Shown here: in pieces, positions 22,301 to 33,568 of the stretch
Layout of the letters: every line of letters starts with the position of its first letter
Position numbering within the stretch: the stretch's first letter is position 1
Assembly (NCBI GenBank): GCA_022376515.1
Contig: WTXI01000012.1
Location: forward strand, 186,001-250,000
Reading direction: 5' to 3'
DNA: 64,000 bases
Source: Lactifluus volemus
Lineage: Eukaryota > Basidiomycota > Agaricomycetes > Russulales > Russulaceae
Notes under the pieces: model-generated
What the model was told of the DNA's origin: nothing
Database searches by the model: none
Seen by the model: only the letters and a program-made list of their open reading frames with translations
Translations under genes and position numbers: made by a program

Positions 22301-23644
22301 CCCCTCTCCGGCAAGCCGATCAAAGGTGCGGTCCATCGAGTCATCCTTCATGGCCAGACCGTCTTTTTGGACGGCACTTTTGTCGCTCCTCCGTCTGGGA
22401 GAGACGTCTCTGCTGCGATCATTAGTCACCCGATAGAGAAACCGGCGGCGGTGCTCGCAGGCCTCTCCGCAGCCCAACTTTCTGGGCCATCCACAAATGT
22501 CCGTCCGACGCCAACAGATACTCCACCTGGTATGAGCGGCACCCCTTATGGCCTACCGCGTCCACATCCTACTCTTGCGCACTTTATGCCGCATCCAGCT
22601 TTCCATCGCCGCCACATCCTCTCTGTCAAAAAGCTCACACAGCGTGATATTTACGATCTGTTCTCGCTTGCACATGAGATGCGTCTGCAAGTGGAACGTT
22701 CCGGAACTGTTGACATCCTCCGGGGGAAGGTTCTTTGTATGCTATTCTACGAGCCGTCGACACGCACAAGCGCTCTTTCGAGGCGGCAATGAAGCGCTGC
22801 GGTGGAGACGTCGTGTCGGTTTCGCGGACCGGAGTAGTGTAAGGAAAGGTGAGACACTGCAAGACACGATTCGGACGCTCGCTTGTTATGGAGACGCGGT
22901 CGTGCTGCGCCATCCTGACGTGGGCAGCGCACAGCTTGCTGCCAAGTACTCTCCCGTTCCGATATTGAACGCGGGAGACGGCACAGGCGAGCACCCGACC
23001 CAGGCCCTTTTGGACTTGTATACGATACGCTCCGAGCTTGGCACTGTCAACGGTCGAACGATCACGATGATTGGCGACTTGAAGAACGGACGCACGGTAC
23101 ATTCGCTCGTCACGCTCCTCTGTCTGTACTCTGTCCGTCTCAACTTTGTCTCTTCTGCTTCCTCGCCATGCCGGCGAGCGTCGTCTCTGCGGCACGCAAA
23201 GCTGGCGTGTCTGTACGCCAATGCGAGAGCCTGAAGAAGTTCTTGGAGAGACGGACGTGTTGTACGTCACGCGTGTACAAAAGGAGAGATTTGCGGACGA
23301 AAGGAATGGGAAAAAGTCAAGGATGTTTACCGGGTCGATCACGCCGTCCTCTCGCGGGCGAAGGAGGACGTGATCGTCATGCATCCCTTTCCTCGAGTCA
23401 ACGGTAAATCTCCAAATCGACCTTCTCTTCGTGCAGCAGACCTGATCATTTGCGCTGCTCTGCAGAAATCGACCCCGAGGTTGACTTTGATTCGCGACGC
23501 GCGGTGTACTTTCGCCAGATGCGGTATGGATTATACGTGAGTTGTGTTTTTTTTTTTTGAAACCTTTGTCTGTTTTTGTCTTTTTGACCACACCACCGCA
23601 TTGTTAGATTCGCATGGCGCTACTCGTCAGCGTGCTAGGCTAAA
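16350..23644 (+). CDS. URA2: URA2: multifunctional carbamoyl-phosphate synthase / aspartate transcarbamoylase
   Basis: Cytosolic fusion enzyme for the first two steps of pyrimidine synthesis. Start is the ATG at 16350 (MSVPTPTT). The glutaminase part (16500-17820) has the nucleophile motif GICLGHQ at about 17500. The synthetase (17830-21000) has two ATP-grasp halves opening [21 protein letters not shown] and [19 protein letters not shown]. An MGS-like regulatory region (VGGFKEK ... [11 protein letters not shown], 20910-21020) precedes a dihydroorotase-like domain (21200-22440); in fungal URA2 this domain is inactive, and I saw no catalytic HxH. The transcarbamoylase (22590-23644) has [17 protein letters not shown] and [10 protein letters not shown]. 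Stop is 23642-23644. Introns include 16628-16691 and 21038-21110. Several one-base breaks (for example an extra C near 20066 and a missing C near 20484) interrupt otherwise perfect homology. The family is feedback-inhibited by UTP. Confidence 0.95.
21044..21070 (+). repeat. C17-T10 homopolymer tract inside a URA2 intron
   Basis: Seventeen C followed by ten T in the intron 21038-21110, which separates LSEHGVSCK from YLEALGD. The T-run could serve as the polypyrimidine tract. Tracts like this are prone to slippage and to sequencing error, so the exact length is unreliable. Confidence 0.8.
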
Positions 23645-24422
23645 TGGGGACGAAGAGTCTATTGTTTAAGGTTTGTTCCCTTTTATAGGTGAATCTATAT
23701 AGATGGAGAGATAAGCGATCCAGGGTACATACGTGTTTCTTTCAAAGCTTGAGCAAAAGCGCTGCAAAGGAAAAAAAGTTCTTGTAATCCCATATAATTT
23801 CTGTGCCGGCGTGATCAAGTTTGTAGAATTATATCACACGTATTTTGGCCACAGTTGTTGTATCTGGGCACATTTTACGGAGTATGCTTGTGACATGCGG
23901 TGCCCGTGTGTATTGTGGTCAGGTCGGGTGGTCGGACCGATAGTCGTGCCTGAGGTTGTGTTGTGGCCCTGCTTGCCTATTTCGTCTTCCACAACACCAT
24001 CACTCTTTGCCCGAACCCTCCTGCACATTACATCTGGTTCTGAGAATCTGAGCCCCATGCCACACACTCTGCCTGAAAGGTTACCGCTTATGGTTCTGTC
24101 ATGTCTTTATAGCAATCGTCTCATTAGGCATAGCCCCCTTTTCCGACCACAGTTTCAGCTCATTCAAAAAACACCTCGGCTGCGGAAACGTTTTGGTTGA
24201 TCCACAACGAAAAAGCTAGCAAAGAGATTCTTTGACTTGTGTGTGTGGAACTCTATGCCACCAACAAGCAAAAAACGTCTCCACAGAGCGAGACGGGTGA
24301 GCTCTTGACCATTTAAAAAGGGGGGTCCCCATGTCCTGGAATTCGACATCTTCCAACTCAATCATCGCAGCAGCAGCAAGTGTTCATCATCCAGTATTTT
24401 CATTCACCGTCTTTTTTAAAAC
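23645..24422. other. Intergenic, no gene recognised
   Basis: URA2 3' flank and 5' flank of the next small gene. Short frames such as 23733-24200 show no known domain or splice pattern. A T-rich pyrimidine stretch at 24400-24420 lies directly before the next ATG. Confidence 0.4.
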
Positions 24423-24886
24423 ATGTCTCGTCATTGCCACATCGGTGTCGCGTTCTACTCTCTCCCCAACTTTCCCATTCAATGGACGCTCCTCCTTTCC
24501 GAAAGCCAGGATTTCAGCGGACACGTCTTGTGCGGCGTCGTCAGCGAGACCGTGAACGGCTTTGGCCTATCCTGGACCTCCTCCACTTCTCTCACCACGC
24601 TCAATCCGATGGCCTTCTTTTGGGCATCGTTTACGTCACCAGGTCCACCCAGCCGATCACTAGCACGAAGGCTATGGCCACTCTGGATAACAGCGTCAAT
24701 TACCAGATCGGAAGCGAGAATTACGTCGTGCTCGTACTCTTGCAGCTTTGCAAGAGAGGTGCTATCAACCTCAACCTCCCCGATCAGAGGCCGCAGGGTG
24801 TCTCACACTCTATTCGAACGGCCCTCGCCGGCTTCCAGCGTTCGGCCCCCGTCCCAGGAAAAGGTTATCCTGTCATCACCCTCTAG
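24423..24886 (+). CDS. Orphan small protein, paralogue of the minus-strand gene at 26356-26973
   Basis: I do not recognise a named family. The ATG at 24423 opens MSRHCHIGVAFYSLPNFPIQWTLLLSES; the opposite-strand neighbour begins with the matching HAFCSVGVAFHTTPGYPTQWTFVIS. Shared landmarks continue: GLSWTS / FLDWSP, LLGIVYV / FTGIVKV, ENYVVLVLLQLC / EKYVGLILSHLC, HSIRTAL / HLIRGRL and GKGYPVITL / TGKYPVLDL at the end. To read through, one base must be restored near 24607, in a run of C (ggccttc), a single homopolymer contraction. The stop is 24884-24886. About 154 residues, no signal peptide or membrane segment. It forms a convergent pair with its paralogue. Confidence 0.6.
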
Positions 24887-26355
24887 ATTGGCAAATTCGT
24901 TGGTCGTCGAAGCTTTGGTCGATGCCCTGTTTCTTGCATCACTGTCTCTCAACCGTGACTCCCGTTTGATACCCTTTACTTCGCCTATAATAGATCATTG
25001 TTCGCTTGTCTCCATTTTAGACTACAACTACTACCGCTACCACTACATTTAATACTACAGGGTTGTGTGATAGATATCTGTATTTTCGTGATACTTAATT
25101 CTTTAGAATGCCGTGGCTTTGTATGGGTACATGATTCGAATGCGATAGATGGTGTGATTTCACTTGACGACTGTTTACCATTTTAACAACACTGTTTGAG
25201 TGGGTGATCGAACAGTCCGTGACGTGTGTTTACACACAACCCTGATTGAAGAGAAGATTTTGGTCGTTGTGTGGCAATTAGGCTACGCGATTGATCTCTG
25301 CATAGATCTGGAGTTCGAGATGCAAGTCTAAGCCACTGTGAACGATCACAAAGAGAACCGGAGCTCGTCGGCAATCGTTTATGCCACAGACTCCCTCGTC
25401 CGCGAACTCCCCGCTGACCTGCCACACTTGGTACTACTTTTGACTTTACGAAGTTCTCTTCTCTGTTGGGGGGCGGGGGGGGGGAATATCAGCTCCTCAT
25501 TTGTCGTGTAAAAGGTCAGCGCCGCCGTGACGATTTGCCGCTTTGCCTTTGTCAAAAGAGCACTGCATTTCTTTCACTTTCACTATCCGTCTTTCAAATC
25601 CCGTCGTGTTCGGTGCTCTGACAACTTTCCTGGATCACCGGCGCGCCACCAAGTTCATGCCCTGTACCCTGCGATGCCACCTCGACCCACCCTATTTTTC
25701 TTTGCGCCTCGGGGCTCGCCGGTCCCTTATTGCACTACAGTAGTATCCAGCGCGCCGCGCCTCCCATTTGGTCCCCCTCAAAGCCTATTAATTAGTGCCT
25801 TCCTACTACGCGTCTTGTATCACTCTATCCTCTTAATGATCCAAGCTTGCCTCGCGTCTCTTTTTGTTCCCTTTTTATGGTGATCCTTTCTGCATCGTCT
25901 CCGAGTCTCCGTACGACTCGGACTGCGCGCTGTGCGGCCTCGTGTCGTGTTCTTTTAGTTCACGGTTCCATACTCTATCCTTTTGAGAGAGCGCATACGC
26001 ACACGTCACTCTTGTCTTACCCTTTTCCTCGGTTCCGCGCCTGTCCATGAGTTGTCCTCGGACATGCCTCGGTGGCCTTGATAAACAAAGCACCCTTTTT
26101 CAGCGCGGCATGCGTCTTCGTAGTTTCGTAAATTCTCATTGATTACTAGCCACTAGCGCCGTCCGTACTCACTCCACATGGATGAACGGGATAATGACAT
26201 ACTAGACAGACATGTATCTCGAGCGCCAAATGGTTATTATAATCTACTGTACAATGTAGTAGGCTCAGCCCTGTAAGTCGCTTTACATTACTAGTCGTCG
26301 AAATAAACAACCGAGACACGGGAGTGCATAAATCTATTTATTTGTTGATTTTATT
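24887..26355. other. Intergenic between convergent paralogues, no gene recognised
   Basis: About 1.5 kb without a supported gene. It has a G-run near 25470-25482 and pyrimidine-rich stretches at 25540-26050. Frames there have unlike codon use and no domain. Confidence 0.4.
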
Positions 26356-26973
26356 TTATTGGGAGGACCTGAGTTGTAAATATGAGTCATAGCTGAGAGG
26401 CGATGATGGAAAGAACGTACTGGCAGGAAACAACCTGGTATCACCATAGACGGCATTACCTGTTGTGAGATCGAGAACAGGGTATTTACCCGTTCGTGGG
26501 ATATCCGCCTTGTGGAGATTTTCGAGACGTCCTCGAATCAAGTGGGTGAGCTCTTTATGATCCGTGCCAGGGACACTGATGTATCGATTCTCGCAGAGAT
26601 GTGAGAGGATGAGGCCCACGTATTTCTCACTGTCGGTCCCGATATCCTCCCAGGCGACGGATGAGAATGATGGATTGACCTTTGAAACCAGCTCGCCCAT
26701 GGGAATTGCATCCTTCAGGGTGTTGAACGGGATCGGGGATTCCGCTACCTTGACGATGCCGGTGAAGAGCATCGATTGATTCAAGCAGGCTGGACTCCAG
26801 TCGAGAAACATAGAAGTTGCGCCGCGACCCCCCGTGTTCTCGATGAGGGTGGAGACCCACACCTTACCCTGGAACCATTCGCTTCTGGAAATTACGAAGG
26901 TCCACTGGGTGGGATAGCCAGGTGTCGTGTGGAACGCTACCCCGACGCTGCAAAAAGCGTGTACAGGAGCCAT
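26356..26973 (-). CDS. Orphan protein of 205 residues, paralogue of the gene at 24423-24886
   Basis: Single uninterrupted exon from the ATG at 26973 to the stop at 26356. The function is unknown to me. It shares most of its length with the plus-strand gene 1.5 kb away (GVAFHTTPGYPTQWTFVIS, GIVKVAES, LILSHLCENRYISVPG, HLIRGRLENL, GKYPVLDL). After YPVLDL it has an extra C-terminal tail of about 37 residues, rich in Ser/Pro/Phe, that the other copy lacks. No transmembrane segment is evident. The conserved pattern (beta-rich N-terminus, then helices) suggests a compact soluble domain. The intact frame makes this the better reference copy. Confidence 0.65.
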   Translation of the reverse strand: MAPVHAFCSVGVAFHTTPGYPTQWTFVISRSEWFQGKVWVSTLIENTGGRGATSMFLDWSPACLNQSMLFTGIVKVAESPIPFNTLKDAIPMGELVSKVNPSFSSVAWEDIGTDSEKYVGLILSHLCENRYISVPGTDHKELTHLIRGRLENLHKADIPRTGKYPVLDLTTGNAVYGDTRLFPASTFFPSSPLSYDSYLQLRSSQ

Positions 26974-27576
26974 GGTCGAGGTGATGATGGTGATATGTGA
27001 GATGATGATGTGCGATGAGGATGTGATAGAGTCTGACTGAGTGGGTTGTTGGGTTGTACATAGACGCTGGGAGAACGCTTCTTATCTGCCAAGGGGCACA
27101 ATACCTTTCCGTGAAATATGTCTGTGGATCCACAGGGAACCACATTGAGAGGGGCTGTAGAATCACGGCGAGCCTGATTGTGGATATTACCAGCCACAAA
27201 GGATGAGAAGGGTCTCCCCCATTTTCGCTAGCCGAGTGTGGAGAAAAGGCGCGCAGGTGGAATAGCTTTCCGCACGCATTTTCAAGTTTGATTTGTCTTG
27301 AGATGTCATTGGTAAAGGGGAAAGGCTACAGAGGTAGGACACCAGAAGCTACTAGTCATACTAGTTCGGCAAAGCAACTTGAAGTGTAGTTTCCGAGCGC
27401 GACGACAAAGCGGCAATCGTAGTCGAGCCAGGCCAGTCACAGTGGGAGACGACGACATGTTGATTGTGGATGGACAAGTAAGTGCTTCTCTCACTTTGGA
27501 GCTCCGGCTAAGGTTATGTAAGCCAAGGAATATGCCGCCCTAAACGGGTTCACCCTCGAGTTGTCATACCACTCCG
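26974..27576. other. Divergent intergenic interval
   Basis: Separates the minus-strand orphan gene and the plus-strand DnaJ gene, so it should contain both promoters. No gene and no clear TATA box seen. Confidence 0.4.
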
Positions 27577-29334
27577 ATGAGCTCTACGTACCCAGTCATA
27601 AACTCGCGTCCAGTGCATCCTCACATTCAGTCATCATGTCCATCATGTCATTTCCAACTCGAGTTCCCTCTGCCCACCCCCGTGCCTAACATTTCAACTA
27701 TGCTTAACGTGCGGTGTTGTAAATGTAGAAAGACATTCTCGCATATCTTTCATCCGACTCAGGCACCCCCAAGCACGATGATCAATTACGCAGGGCCATC
27801 ATCTCAAGAACAGGTACCACCTCCACCTCCACCACCACGAAAAGGGAGGAAGATTGGCACCCAAGAGCGCCCATTGGAAACAGGGTATTATGATTTGCTC
27901 GGTATACCAGTGGATGCGACCGTTGAGGATATTAAGAAGGCCTATCGTGTGTCTTTAGATTATTATTTTTACTTATTCTCAGCTGGACTAACATCCATTT
28001 ACTTTGAGGCCGCCTCGCAATCAAGTACCACCCTGACAAGAACCGTGATGATCCGAACGCGGAAGAGCGTTTCAAATCTATCGCCATTGCCTACCAGACT
28101 CTCTCAGACCCTCAACTTCGGCGCAAATACAACGAATTTGGCCCCAAGGAGAGCGCACCCGAAGGAGGATTTGTCGATCCCGAGGAGGTCTTTGGCGCGA
28201 TCTTCGGTGGCGAACGGTTTTTGCCGCTCATCGGTCATCTATCTCTCGCCAGAGACATGAAAACTGCGCTCCAAGAAGCAGACGAGACGGAGGGAGAAGG
28301 CTCGACCCCGGTCGCGCGCGATGCCAAGGGCCGGGAAATCATTAGTCCCGAGGAGAAGGCAAAGAGAGATGAAAAGTCGCGCAAGGTGGCTGCGGAGGTG
28401 GGCTCGCACAGTAATCGTGGTGCTGCTGCTGTTGACTGGGCCGCATCGTGCAGAAAGCGGCGGCGCGGGAGGAGCGCGTGCAGAAGCTTTTTGAGACTCT
28501 GCGGCATAAGCTCGGCATCTTCACCGAGAACGCTTCGGACGTGAACGACCCCGACGTAGCCGAGTCCTGGCGGACAATATGTTCGCTCGAGGCAGAGTGC
28601 GTCCTAATTTATTTTGTGTCGCATCTCACATTCCCTAATATTTCTTGGGTGCCATGAAGGGAATTAAAGGGCGAATCTTACGGCGTGGAACTCTTGAATG
28701 CCATTGGATTTGTTTACACCGCTAAGGCCAAGCAGTTCCTTGCGACCAACCAGAGCTTCCTTGGTGTCGGGGGTTGGTTACACAACGTACAAGGAAAATA
28801 TCATGTTTTTTCCGAGACGTACGTTGATATTAATTCTTTCTAATCTCGCTTTTTTTTTCCTAATTACTGCCCGTGCAGAGTATCCACTCTGCGCTCAGCA
28901 ATTGAGCTCAAGTCCGTATTCGACCAGATTCAACAAGCCGAACAATCTGGTACCCTCAGCCCTGAAGAGAAGAAACGCCTCGAGGAACAGGCGGCAGAAA
29001 AGGGTCTCCAAGCTCTTTTCAAAGTACGTCTCTCTCCCTTTGCGCGTTTCTCGACCCCCTTCTTGTTTATCGAACTACGACTTATGTGTGACGGCAGGGA
29101 GCGAAGCTGGAAATTGACTCGGTACTCCGAGAGACTTGCGATCGGGTATTAAACGACTCGACGATAACGCGAGAAAAGGCGGTCCTGCGCGCTGCCGCGT
29201 TGCAGATTCTTGGGAATGCATTCATGGCCGTGAGGAACGAGCGAGAGGAAGCGCGCGATGACAGCGAGTATGTGAGGGTCGAGACGAAGAGTAGTCGGCA
29301 GCGTGCACAGTCACGCACCTTTCCGGGCCAATAA
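27577..29334 (+). CDS. DnaJ/Hsp40 co-chaperone with X-domain (Caj1/Djp1-like) and N-terminal Cys4 motif
   Basis: J-domain protein that stimulates Hsp70 ATPase. Relatives with a C-terminal DnaJ-X domain act in ER- or peroxisome-linked protein handling (family knowledge). Start is the ATG at 27577. Residues 20-50 contain CPSC and CCKC, a likely zinc ribbon. A proline tract (about residues 86-93) precedes the J-domain (YYDLLGIPVDATVEDIKKAYR / RLAIKYHPDKN, written in two exons), with the essential HPD at about 28029-28037. The intron between them splits an Arg codon. Further exons encode EVFGAIFGG, an acidic stretch, then the X-domain: KLFETLRHKLGIFTE, YGVELLNAIGFVYTAKA and FLGVGGWLHNVQGKY, ending FKGAKLEIDSVLRETCDRVL. 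A final helix ends at the stop 29332-29334. Introns at about 27947-28010 and 28399-28452 restore the frame exactly. Confidence 0.88.
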
Positions 29335-29716
29335 ATAGTAGTGGGCCCACCCATGTCATGACTCGTGCATCGTTCATAGTCCTTGACTGCGTTTCTTTTC
29401 GGATTTTTTTTTTCGTTGTTTTCGCGCTGCTAGATGCACTCTGGAGGGTGGATTTTACACACGGCACGGCACGTAGAGGTAAACCCCTTTTCATTTTCAG
29501 TTTGTACAGCACTGTATCTTAAGCATCACTACCACCCCCGTACTTGTATTTAATCGTCCTTTCACGTGCAACAGTCATTTTGCATGCCAGTCTTTTTCTG
29601 CTTGATAGTTACCAAAAACCACAACTACAAATGCGAGATGACCAAAAAGTAAGAGTAAAGAAAAAGTGTGGAAACCGGCTTATAGGCGATGAAGAGAGCG
29701 TGAAATGAAACTTTTT
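29335..29716. other. Convergent 3' interval
   Basis: Shared 3' region of the DnaJ gene (plus) and NBS1 (minus). No gene seen. A T-rich stretch at 29400-29425 may belong to 3' processing signals. Confidence 0.4.
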
Positions 29717-32700
29717 TTAGCCCACTCTGCCCCTTTTCCGAGTTCTACTAGTACCACCACCGAATCCCTTGAACACCGCATCGTCCGAATCGTCATCGTC
29801 GTCATCCTCCACAAGTGCGGCCGCGCGCCTCTTGTTGGTAGTTCGCGCTGCTGCTGCTCGTCGCAACTGCGTGCCTGCCGTGGAGCGTAACGTAGACGTC
29901 AACGCGGTGGTATCATCACCACCACCACCACCGCCTTCGTCGACGTCGACATCGTCGTCATCGGGGGTAGGGCCAAGGCCAAGTTGCATAGCGACAACGT
30001 CAGCCGACTCATCTTCCATCTCACGATCGACGACCGCTTCTTCAATCCCGTCCGAGTCATCATCATCAGAGAGAAATAGCGCAGATTTTTTCTTTGGCGG
30101 TGCCTTCTTCTTCGTTTTCGACTTGGTAATGGCGGCGGGTGCATTCGCTTTAGTTCTCGGCTTTGTCTTTGTCGTCGTCTTGGCTTTGCTAGCCTGTTTG
30201 TTGCGCCCCTTTGAAGGCGAGGTCGCCGTAGTAGTAGTAGTAGTAGACTTTGACGGCTTGCGCACGGGAACCGCGTCCGAGTCCTCGTTCAGCCCGACGT
30301 CACCTGAATCTACCTCCACACCGTCATCATCATTGTCCCCATCGTCCGCTCTGGGCGCGGGCGCGGAAGCTCCTCGTGCTCGAGCTCGAGACGGCTTGGG
30401 CTTGGGTTTGCTGCTACGCGAGAGGGGGGGCGGATGTGCGACGGAGACGTCGTGGGACTCTGAGTAAGTCTGCGACCCAGACGCAACCGTGCGCCAATAT
30501 GCTACAAAAACAAAGCAAAAAAGTTGTTATTAAAAAAAAAAAAACGCATGGCAAGAGTAATAATAATCTGATTCACTGTTTCCGATGCCATAGTCGTTCT
30601 CCTCGCTGAGGACGAGTTCGACAGTGGGCCTGCGCTCGACGGCCGCGGTAGTTTTCTGTGCATATATTCGTTCAAATACCAAAGAGAGAACTTGAAAGGA
30701 TACTAACGCTTTTGAATTTTTTAAAATTCGGTCTTCCGATCCACTCCGGATGTGCACCATCGTTGTTGATGCGAGCAAACAGAATGGGTTCCGCACTCCG
30801 TTCAACGTCCATCTCCACGAGGACCATAAAGTTCCCCCTAATCCCGACATCACCAAAGTCATCAATCTCGTCCCACGGCGCGGCAGCGGCGACGGTAGTG
30901 TTGGCGACGGGGAGGTCAGCGTCGTCGTCGTGGCCGTCGATATTGTTTTTGCTTTTCGGTTTGGGTTTGGTGATCCGCAACAGGTTAAACTCGCGGTCAA
31001 AATCGTCCTCCATTTTCTTGCCGCGCTTGGTCGAGTTGACCGCCCTGAGAAAGTTCTCGTCCGTGTCTAGCTTGGACGACGACGACGGAGGTTTTTTCCT
31101 GCCTTCTGGTTTCGACGGTTGTGTAGACGCTGGGGTGACGGCGGCGATAGTGGTAGCGGAACTTGGGTTTCTGAGCGCAGTTGCGGGCTGCTGGGTGGCG
31201 GCATTCACATCCACAGCGCGCCGCTTCGCTCTGTGCGTCCCATCCGCACTGTCCGCGGCCACACCCGCGTCAGCAGCAACATCCGGCATCTCCACGTCAT
31301 CGCCATCACCGGCGGGCCTACTGCGCTTTGTTCTCCTCGTGGTGTTACCGTTCCTGCCACTCGGATCCAGGATCTGGCTTTGACTTTCCTCTTCCTCGGG
31401 GACCGCACTGAGCATGAGCACGTCGCCGCCTCGCAAGCCCTGTGTCGCCGTCGTCTCTGACTGCGTCTGACTGGATGCGCGTTCGGGGTTGCTCGCATCG
31501 AAGAGGGCCTTATATCTATCCAGTTGGGAGGATTGGGACGGTAAAGGTTGCGCGTTGGAAGATACTAGTGCCATAGAGGCATCGACACCTTGGTTCGCCC
31601 GTCGGCGGGGGGGCAGTCTCCGCGCTTGAGAGGTGGGCTAATTGGTATTCGCACGAGCGCGAGAGATCAAATGAGAATACCGAACAGGGAAGCAAAATTC
31701 AATGTTTACGTACGGTGGGTAATTGGGTAGCCGCAGGCGAGGTGGGTGCAAGAGGTGGGCCAAGGGGTGGAGGTGGACCCGCCATTGCTGCGTCATCGTC
31801 GGGTCCAGGCGATAGTGTGGCACGGTTCCGCTCGGTCGCTCGCCTCGGCGGGAGCTAAAAACGTTGGTGAGAAAAACAGTTGATGGGAAACAATGAAAAA
31901 AAAGGGGGGGGATCATACACGACGTGGCAATTGCGCCTCAGCAATCTCCGGCTCCGGGGAAGAGGGGGTGGAGCTGGCGGGACCTGCTCAGGTGCTGTCT
32001 GACTCCCTGGTTTGCGCGCGGGAGGACGGAGGGGAGGCGCGATGGAGGGTTCTCCTGGAAATGTGTTAGAAACTACGTCGGGAAGTGGCGTTTCTCGTGA
32101 ACCTGTTCCAGATCAGGAGCGAGTATGATGGCGAGGCGTAGACGTACTTTGGGCTTGCGAGTCAGCCGCACGTCTTGAATCCACGTAGAAGGTGTCGACA
32201 TGCGCGACGGCCTGCAGAATGTTCTCTGGCAGGATAAACTCGAGATCGAAGCTGAGAGACGGGAGAGGTAATGTCACTGGTTCAACGGTATTGTAAAAGC
32301 GAGACGGACACGCACTTTTTTGCTGCGGACACTAGTTCTTCCCATCCCTCCGCGCCAACCGCTAATTCCATCACGCCCCCATCTGCTACTATGACTACCT
32401 TACCGCTCTTCTCTTCAGCCAACGATTTCGCCTTGACAAGTACCTTGCGCCACCGAACCACACCAGCGCTCACGGTGAACGCTTCGTACTCTGCACCCCC
32501 TCGTTTGACGAGTTCCCGGTAGCCGGTAGGGATCTCCCGTTCCTTCTCGCCAACAAACACAAAGCGATACCCCTTGAACATGTTAAGCCTAGTCTCATTC
32601 GGCTCCCACGCCTTGAACGTCTTGAGGGCGGGAGGGAGACCAGCGGCGTACGCAGGGCGGAACTTGCTCTCAAGGGGTAGAGCAAAAGTGTTCTCCAATG

Positions 32701-33568
32701 CGCGCGCAGACTCGCGGGGGTCCAAAATGGAGAGCGCGAGCAGCTCGGAGAGCCATTCGGGCTTGACGAGCTGTGCGGCGGAGAGGAGGGAAGTCATGTG
32801 AGCCGGAGTAAGCGCGCAGGACGGAACGAGGTGATGTGTAATGTCAGGATGGAGCGTCCGTACGACATGAACGCCTAAACGAGAACAAAGGAGATTGAAC
32901 TGGTGTGAAAAATGCCGCAAAAAAAAACGACTTTGGGGAAGCGTACCGAGGGAAGCACAACCGTCGAGGGGGATTGGGTCTCTGACTTTTCCAGGCGTTT
33001 CAAAGCAGCATAGCCTCTGCCATTGTACTCTGCGGAGAAGACAATCAAAATGATTATATGATGGGAAAGATAGATGGTTGAGACGGACGTTAACGGCAGG
33101 CCACTGACGATATCAACTTTGTCTCCGGTCTGCAGCTCCTCCGTTGCACCGGGATTTACGATCACTCCATCAAGGATGCCTTCGCGCCATATGCGCATTG
33201 TCTTGTTTTTAGAGTTCAGAATCCGCAACGTTGGCACATAGTCCGTGTTTGTCTGTAACCATGGCTGAGACGCACGGGTATAACGATAGGAGGACAACTG
33301 ATCGCACGACATCATCCGGAGAAAATCCACCGACTACGAACTGCCCGTGGTCATGGGACACCTTTTTGTGATTGACGACAAGATCACTGGGTGATTTTCG
33401 GCCAATGAGGTACGACTTTGCACTCTTGAGAATTTTTGATTCTACAACACAATGTATCTCCGGGTGAGCTTGACAGCCTTACGTGGACGCAAGAGGGGGA
33501 GGGCAGTTACTTTGAAAGGCCAACTCGTTTTGGACATCACCGTCAAATGGACCGGTAATGATCCACAT
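29717..33568 (-). CDS. NBS1: NBS1/Nibrin-like: FHA-BRCT subunit of the Mre11-Rad50-Nbs1 complex
   Basis: DNA double-strand break sensor that tethers Mre11-Rad50 and activates ATM/Tel1 (family knowledge). The ATG at 33568 begins MWIITGPFDG, the usual Nbs1 start. After an intron the FHA domain continues YLIGRKSPSDLVVNHKKVSHDHG (33450-33360, in parts). Tandem BRCT-like sequence follows at 32920-32290 (FNLLCSRLGVHVV, AQLVKPEWLSELL, FKGYRFVFVGEKE, KVVIVADGG). A long disordered segment (31570-30730) ends in GNFMVLVEMDV and EWIGRPNFKKFK, the conserved Nbs1 motif near the Mre11-binding region. The C-terminus (30320-29717) is acidic/basic low complexity ending DDDSDDAVFKGFGG, comparable to the acidic ATM-binding end. 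Eight or more introns. Frame changes at about 33350 and 32000 leave the middle uncertain. A long Ser-rich frame on the opposite strand (29769-30467) is a shadow. Confidence 0.85.

Noticed and set aside
29769..30467. Long Ser/Val-rich frame on the plus strand
   Set aside because: It is the antisense of the low-complexity acidic C-terminus of NBS1; repeated GAC/GAT codons keep the other strand open.
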